Of a stretch of 64,000 bases of DNA, positions 60,383-64,000 are shown piece by piece. A program made the translations under genes and the position numbers. This DNA is from Bacilli bacterium (lineage in GTDB: Bacteria > Bacillota_I > Bacilli_A > RF39 > UBA660): NCBI GenBank assembly GCA_017432825.1, contig JAFRIJ010000004.1, positions 1-64,000 of the forward strand. The letters run 5' to 3'. Below the pieces are notes generated by a model, which was not told the DNA's origin, ran no database searches, and was given only the letters and a program-made list of their open reading frames with translations. Numbering within the stretch: the first letter of the stretch is position 1; each line of letters opens with the position of its first letter.

Positions 60383-62061
60383 AGTATAAATCTTTCTATA
60401 GCATTAATTAATTTAGGATGATAAATAACAAAATGAATAGAAGGATTATTCTCTTTAGAAATAATAACTTGCTTATTTTTAATAATATGAATATTTATAT
60501 TTTTAAATATATTAGTATTTCTAATTTTATAGTGATAATTCTTATATTGAATACTGTATTCTTTTATTAATTCAATGTGTTCTAAATATTCATCATAATT
60601 ATATAGAATTTTTTTATCATAAAAAATATTAGATAAAGATAAAGATACATTGTAAAAATCATCTTTAGAAATAATATTTATTTCATCAACAATTTTATTT
60701 TTATTAAGAGTTTTTTTAATTCTCTTTTTTTCACTTTCTATATAATTAATAATAATCTTTTTATCTTCTTCACTAATATTATTTCTATTTAAGATTCTAT
60801 TTAACAATTTATTGCTAATTGTATAAATAGGCAAATTATAAAAAATATTTCTTCTATCATCAAGTATATTATCATTTAATAATTTTAAAAAAATCTCTTT
60901 TCTAGAAGAAGTATAAATGTCCATTAAAATATTAGCTCTCTTTAATAATAATTTAGCATTTTCTCTATAATAATTAACTTCTTCTTTTTTATTAGTAACA
61001 TAATATTTAGATTGTTTAATATTATTAGACATAGAAGAACCTGATAAAGCAGTAGTACCACCAACACATTCAATTTGAGAATATAATAAATTAGAATTAT
61101 CTTTAAAATAATAAGGATTAATTTGTCCAGTCATATATAAAGGAATCCACCCTTCTAAACCTAACATTAATTCTTTCCAAGGTCTATCTAAATCATGTAT
61201 TATGTTTAAATGTAGTCCTTTCTTTAACATTAAAGCAAGTCCAATCATAAATTTTTTAGTAAATTCCTTATCCTTACTTCCTTCTATAATAGACATATTA
61301 GAATAAAAAAATACATCATCTGTGGATTTAGATAAAACAATAGATTTTAAAGCATCAATTTGAGAATCTTTAAAGCCTTCAATACCATAATAGGTCTTTG
61401 ATTTAGGTATTTGAATAGGAACAGTAGGTACTTTTAATTTATCAAACTTTATGGATTTAATATATTCATTTAATTCAAATTCATCTAATTTTACTAAAAA
61501 TGATTGTATACCATTATCGTAATTTACAGCTTTATTCTTAAACCAAGTATCTAAATTAAAAATATATTCATCATTAGAATTAATTTCAGAATCTACTAAA
61601 GAACTTACTAATTCAATCGATTTATTGTCTTTATAATTATCCACTATGTATTTAATTACCGCATTAACAAATTCATCTAAATGCTGTGGAATACGAATAC
61701 CTTTTCTTATCTTGGATAAATAAGAAGAATCAAATCCTAAATATCTAGCTAAATCAGATACATTAACATTAAGAGTGTTTATAATAATATTTAAATTATC
61801 TTTAAATATATCAAAATTAATATTACTTTTACCTAAAGAATATTCTAAATCAGTTTTTATTTCTTTAATATCAAAATCCTTACATAGTAAGCTTAATCCA
61901 TCTATTAACTGATTAAATTGTTTACTATTATACTTAGGAATTCTTTCACCACTTCGATATCTACTAATAACAGAAGTAGATATACCAGAAGCTTCGGATA
62001 ATTCTTTAGCACTACACCCAATCATATCAATATAATTATTTAATTTATTACCAAAACTCAT
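60379..62061 (-). CDS. Large double-HTH (XRE-type) regulator
   Basis: A 560-residue protein. Two XRE-type helix-turn-helix domains are visible: residues about 5-60 (CSAKELSEASGISTSVISRYRSGERIP) and about 83-140 (VNVSDLARYLGFDSSYLSKIRKGIRIP). The remaining 400 residues have no named domain; SKTYYGIEGFKDSQIDALKSIVLSKSTDDVFFYSNM and LHLNIIHDLDRPWKELMLGLEGWIPLYMTGQI look like an alpha/beta ligand-binding core. It faces a secreted-protein operon across 143 nt that holds an inverted repeat on its own -35, so it probably controls both sides. Confidence 0.78.
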   Translation of the reverse strand: MSFGNKLNNYIDMIGCSAKELSEASGISTSVISRYRSGERIPKYNSKQFNQLIDGLSLLCKDFDIKEIKTDLEYSLGKSNINFDIFKDNLNIIINTLNVNVSDLARYLGFDSSYLSKIRKGIRIPQHLDEFVNAVIKYIVDNYKDNKSIELVSSLVDSEINSNDEYIFNLDTWFKNKAVNYDNGIQSFLVKLDEFELNEYIKSIKFDKLKVPTVPIQIPKSKTYYGIEGFKDSQIDALKSIVLSKSTDDVFFYSNMSIIEGSKDKEFTKKFMIGLALMLKKGLHLNIIHDLDRPWKELMLGLEGWIPLYMTGQINPYYFKDNSNLLYSQIECVGGTTALSGSSMSNNIKQSKYYVTNKKEEVNYYRENAKLLLKRANILMDIYTSSRKEIFLKLLNDNILDDRRNIFYNLPIYTISNKLLNRILNRNNISEEDKKIIINYIESEKKRIKKTLNKNKIVDEINIISKDDFYNVSLSLSNIFYDKKILYNYDEYLEHIELIKEYSIQYKNYHYKIRNTNIFKNINIHIIKNKQVIISKENNPSIHFVIYHPKLINAIERFIL

Positions 62062-62090
62062 ATTACACCTCTAAAACAATTATAAAACAT

Positions 62091-62119
62091 ATTATACAAT
62101 AAAAATGTCATATTGTCAT
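62091..62119 (-). promoter_or_regulatory. Promoter of the double-HTH regulator
   Basis: Minus strand ATGACA, 17-nt gap, TATAAT. The -35 lies inside the TTGTCAT arm of the inverted repeat. Confidence 0.6.
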
Positions 62120-62133
62120 AAAGTCAATGACAA
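62106..62133. promoter_or_regulatory. Operator candidate: TTGTCAT-N7-ATGACAA
   Basis: Inverted repeat at 62113-62119 and 62127-62133, with a further TGTCAT at 62106-62111. It sits between the divergent promoters of the HTH regulator and the secreted-protein gene. Confidence 0.6.
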
Positions 62134-62166
62134 AAAAGCAAATAACAAAATAATATACAATTTATA

Positions 62167-62175
62167 TGTTAAAAT
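62167..62175 (+). promoter_or_regulatory. Extended -10 promoter
   Basis: TGTTAAAAT 29 nt before the secreted-protein gene, with no clear -35; it may need an activator. Confidence 0.45.
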
Positions 62176-62204
62176 GATAATATCAAAAATAGGAGGAGTA
62201 TGAT

Positions 62205-63944
62205 ATGAAGGAATTTAAAAAGGTAATAAAGAAATTACCAAAGAAAATAATAGCTATAGTATTAGTAATAGCATTATTATTAAACTACATTACACCATTA
62301 ACTAAGGTATTTGCCGATAACAACAACACATATACATTAACATTTACAATTAATTCAAATGCAGAATACAATCATACAATGGTAGTTGATAATGGACACT
62401 TAGTAATTGATGGCCAATTTGTAGAATTAAGAGATGAAAACAATCCAAATCAAGCAGTAGGGACAGCAAATTGTGTAGAAGAACCAACACTAATATGTAC
62501 AATTTCTGTAACAGATGGACCAAGAGCCAAATTAAACTACAACGGAAATAATACTTATACATTATTTATGCAGGGACATGATGTTAGCTTAGAACACGCT
62601 TTTTCAGCAGATGAAGATATTTCTGTAGAAGATTATGTAACACCAAATCCAAATCAAGGACAAGGTGGTGAAGATGAACAAGGACCAATAAACGCTGTAG
62701 TATTGTGGTCATGTGGTAATGGAGTGTGTTACCACTTAGTTGAAAACATACCTGATTTTAATGACGGAAATAGTACATTCTATAAAGATACTGAGATAGA
62801 AGCTGACAATAAACCAGGAACAACATTTGATGTAGATGCTGAATACAAAGAATGGTATCTAAAAGATGAATTTGATGAATGGATATCCGATTATGAACTA
62901 GCTACAGGACATGAAGTAGAATGGACTACATTAGATCCAGAAATAATCATGGGAGCACCAGAACAAAACATAGGACAATATGAAGAAGCAAGTAGCTGTG
63001 ATAGGCCAGCAGAAGATGCTCATTGGAGTGAGTGGAAAGCATTTGAAAAATGCGTTAACCATTATGCCGCAACACAAGGACATATTTGGACACGTGAATT
63101 ACAACCAGTAGGAGAGCCCAAAGAAGCTAACGCCTACGTTTCATATGGAGATAGAAACTTTAAAGTAGTAATATATAATAGTGACTATAAAGGAATATCT
63201 ACTACAGCTGATTTTGGTGGATTAAATTATTATCCAGCAAGCTGGGCAGATCCATTCACAAGAAGAGATCAATATGATGTATCTGAAACTGATGAATTTA
63301 ATCCAGCTTATTTAGAATCAATATTACTTGAAGATACAATAAATATTGATGTATTACCTTGGAATAATTATCAAGTAAGTACTATTGAAGCCTTAGATGT
63401 TCCTGATGATGCAGTAACTATTACTAAAGAAAATAATCGTAAATTCAAAATAGAATTCACATCTAATTTCTATGATCATGTTGTGTTCAAAATAACAGAT
63501 ACTGATAATGGAGAATCATATATTCAAATTAAAAGATATACAATAGATGCTTGGATTAGAGATGGTGATACATTATCTGCTGATTTCTACTTTGATAGGG
63601 AAAAATCATATGAAGAATTTGAAATAACTGCTAAAATAATATATAATGATGGAACCGTTGAAAATGTTAAATTAGAAGCAGTAGAAACATTCCTAGATGC
63701 CTTAGGTAATCCAATTCATAACTACGAGGCTGATCAGGAAGAATCAGAAGGACCATTCCAAGGAAAAGGATTAAAACAAGCTGTATTTGAATATAACTTA
63801 GGACCAAATGCTGCAAAAAGAGTAAAAGATATATATTTAAATGCTGAATACAAAGGAAGCAATGCTTCTACTTATGCTGGAGCCTATACAGGTTCAGGAG
63901 AAGGAACTCCTGCAAACATATATCATCCAGAAGGAGGCGAATAA
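62205..63944 (+). CDS. Large secreted protein, unknown
   Basis: A 579-residue exported protein. A long basic start (KEFKKVIKKLPKKIIAIVLVIALLL) leads to cleavage near VFADNN. The rest is acidic, Asn/Thr/Trp-rich and beta-like, with no named domain, no LPxTG motif and no obvious catalytic motif. Four cysteines in two pairs (SCGNGVC; SSCDRPAEDAHWSEWKAFEKC) could form disulphides. It ends in a Gly/Glu tail. A second exported gene starts 3 nt later, so it heads an operon facing the HTH regulator. Confidence 0.7.
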   Translation: MKEFKKVIKKLPKKIIAIVLVIALLLNYITPLTKVFADNNNTYTLTFTINSNAEYNHTMVVDNGHLVIDGQFVELRDENNPNQAVGTANCVEEPTLICTISVTDGPRAKLNYNGNNTYTLFMQGHDVSLEHAFSADEDISVEDYVTPNPNQGQGGEDEQGPINAVVLWSCGNGVCYHLVENIPDFNDGNSTFYKDTEIEADNKPGTTFDVDAEYKEWYLKDEFDEWISDYELATGHEVEWTTLDPEIIMGAPEQNIGQYEEASSCDRPAEDAHWSEWKAFEKCVNHYAATQGHIWTRELQPVGEPKEANAYVSYGDRNFKVVIYNSDYKGISTTADFGGLNYYPASWADPFTRRDQYDVSETDEFNPAYLESILLEDTINIDVLPWNNYQVSTIEALDVPDDAVTITKENNRKFKIEFTSNFYDHVVFKITDTDNGESYIQIKRYTIDAWIRDGDTLSADFYFDREKSYEEFEITAKIIYNDGTVENVKLEAVETFLDALGNPIHNYEADQEESEGPFQGKGLKQAVFEYNLGPNAAKRVKDIYLNAEYKGSNASTYAGAYTGSGEGTPANIYHPEGGE

Positions 63945-63947
63945 TAA

Positions 63948-64000
63948 TGAAAAAATTATTTTATAGTTTATTAATATTATTCTTAATTCCTCTTGCTGTA
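63948..64000 (+). CDS. Start of an exported protein (cut by window)
   Basis: ATG 3 nt after the previous stop, with AAGGAGG inside the end of the upstream gene. The first 17 residues (MKKLFYSLLILFLIPLA) are the start of a signal peptide. The window ends here. Confidence 0.65.

Noticed and set aside
1-64000. Insertion sequences, prophage or toxin-antitoxin genes
   Set aside because: No transposase, integrase, phage structural or toxin-like protein was found on either strand.

Overview
The window is a contiguous stretch of a very AT-rich Bacillota (Firmicutes) chromosome. It looks like a Bacilli-type gut lineage near the Mollicutes/RF39/Erysipelotrichales branch, although no species can be named from the sequence. 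Three things support this. Almost every gene lies on the plus strand. Gram-positive synteny is kept (prfB-YitT-ftsEX, sepF-divIVA-ileS, comN-secDF-relA, yceD-rpmF). Peptidoglycan and division genes are present. TGA is a stop codon: prfB carries an intact CTT-TGA programmed frameshift and many genes end in TGA, so this is not a code-4 mycoplasma. Most promoters are an extended -10 (TGnTATAAT), often without a clear -35.

Layout. 1-2.7 kb: the end of a coiled-coil gene, a TfoX-N protein and a flavin group (flavodoxin, flavodoxin/cyclophilin-like lipoprotein, flavin reductase). 2.7-9.5 kb: a surface-polymer cluster (VTC polyphosphate-polymerase-like, DUF4956, short CotH-like protein, Cthe_2159-type beta-helix, ComEC-like beta-lactamase fold) followed by an OmpR/histidine-kinase pair. 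The cluster and the regulator operon share an identical TTCAAGA-N4-TTCAAGA box, each copy 9 nt upstream of a -10. 9.5-15.5 kb: CarD-like regulator, two GNATs, acyltransferase-3, uracil permease, NagZ, YggS. 15.5-24.4 kb: NlpC/P60 hydrolase, prfB, two YitT proteins, FtsEX, a class B PBP. 24.4-33.3 kb: L33, EF-P, YceD, L32, SepF, DivIVA, a T-box with type-2 IleRS, two HAD genes bracketed by a duplicated ileS 3' end, CYTH protein, enolase. 33.4-40.5 kb: AMP-forming ligase, hybrid histidine kinase, a seven-fold repeat protein and a GT-C-like membrane protein. 40.5-48.7 kb: tRNA-Glu(CUC), ComN, SecDF, RelA, a small alarmone synthetase with two tandem synthetase domains, a DacA-type carboxypeptidase. 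48.7-60.4 kb: small unknowns, YbjQ, MmcQ, a MacB/FtsX-like ABC exporter, Hsp20 behind a CIRCE-like operator, SDR, OatA-like acyltransferase with two SGNH domains, patatin, UlaG-like hydrolase. 60.4-64 kb: a divergently transcribed double-HTH regulator facing a secreted protein, and the start of another exported protein.

How it fits together. The housekeeping core covers translation, division, wall synthesis, protein export and the stringent response. The more unusual parts are the box-regulated polymer/beta-helix cluster, the double-domain alarmone synthetase next to RelA, the HAD cassette bracketed by copies of the ileS tail, and the regulator/secreted-protein pair at the right end.
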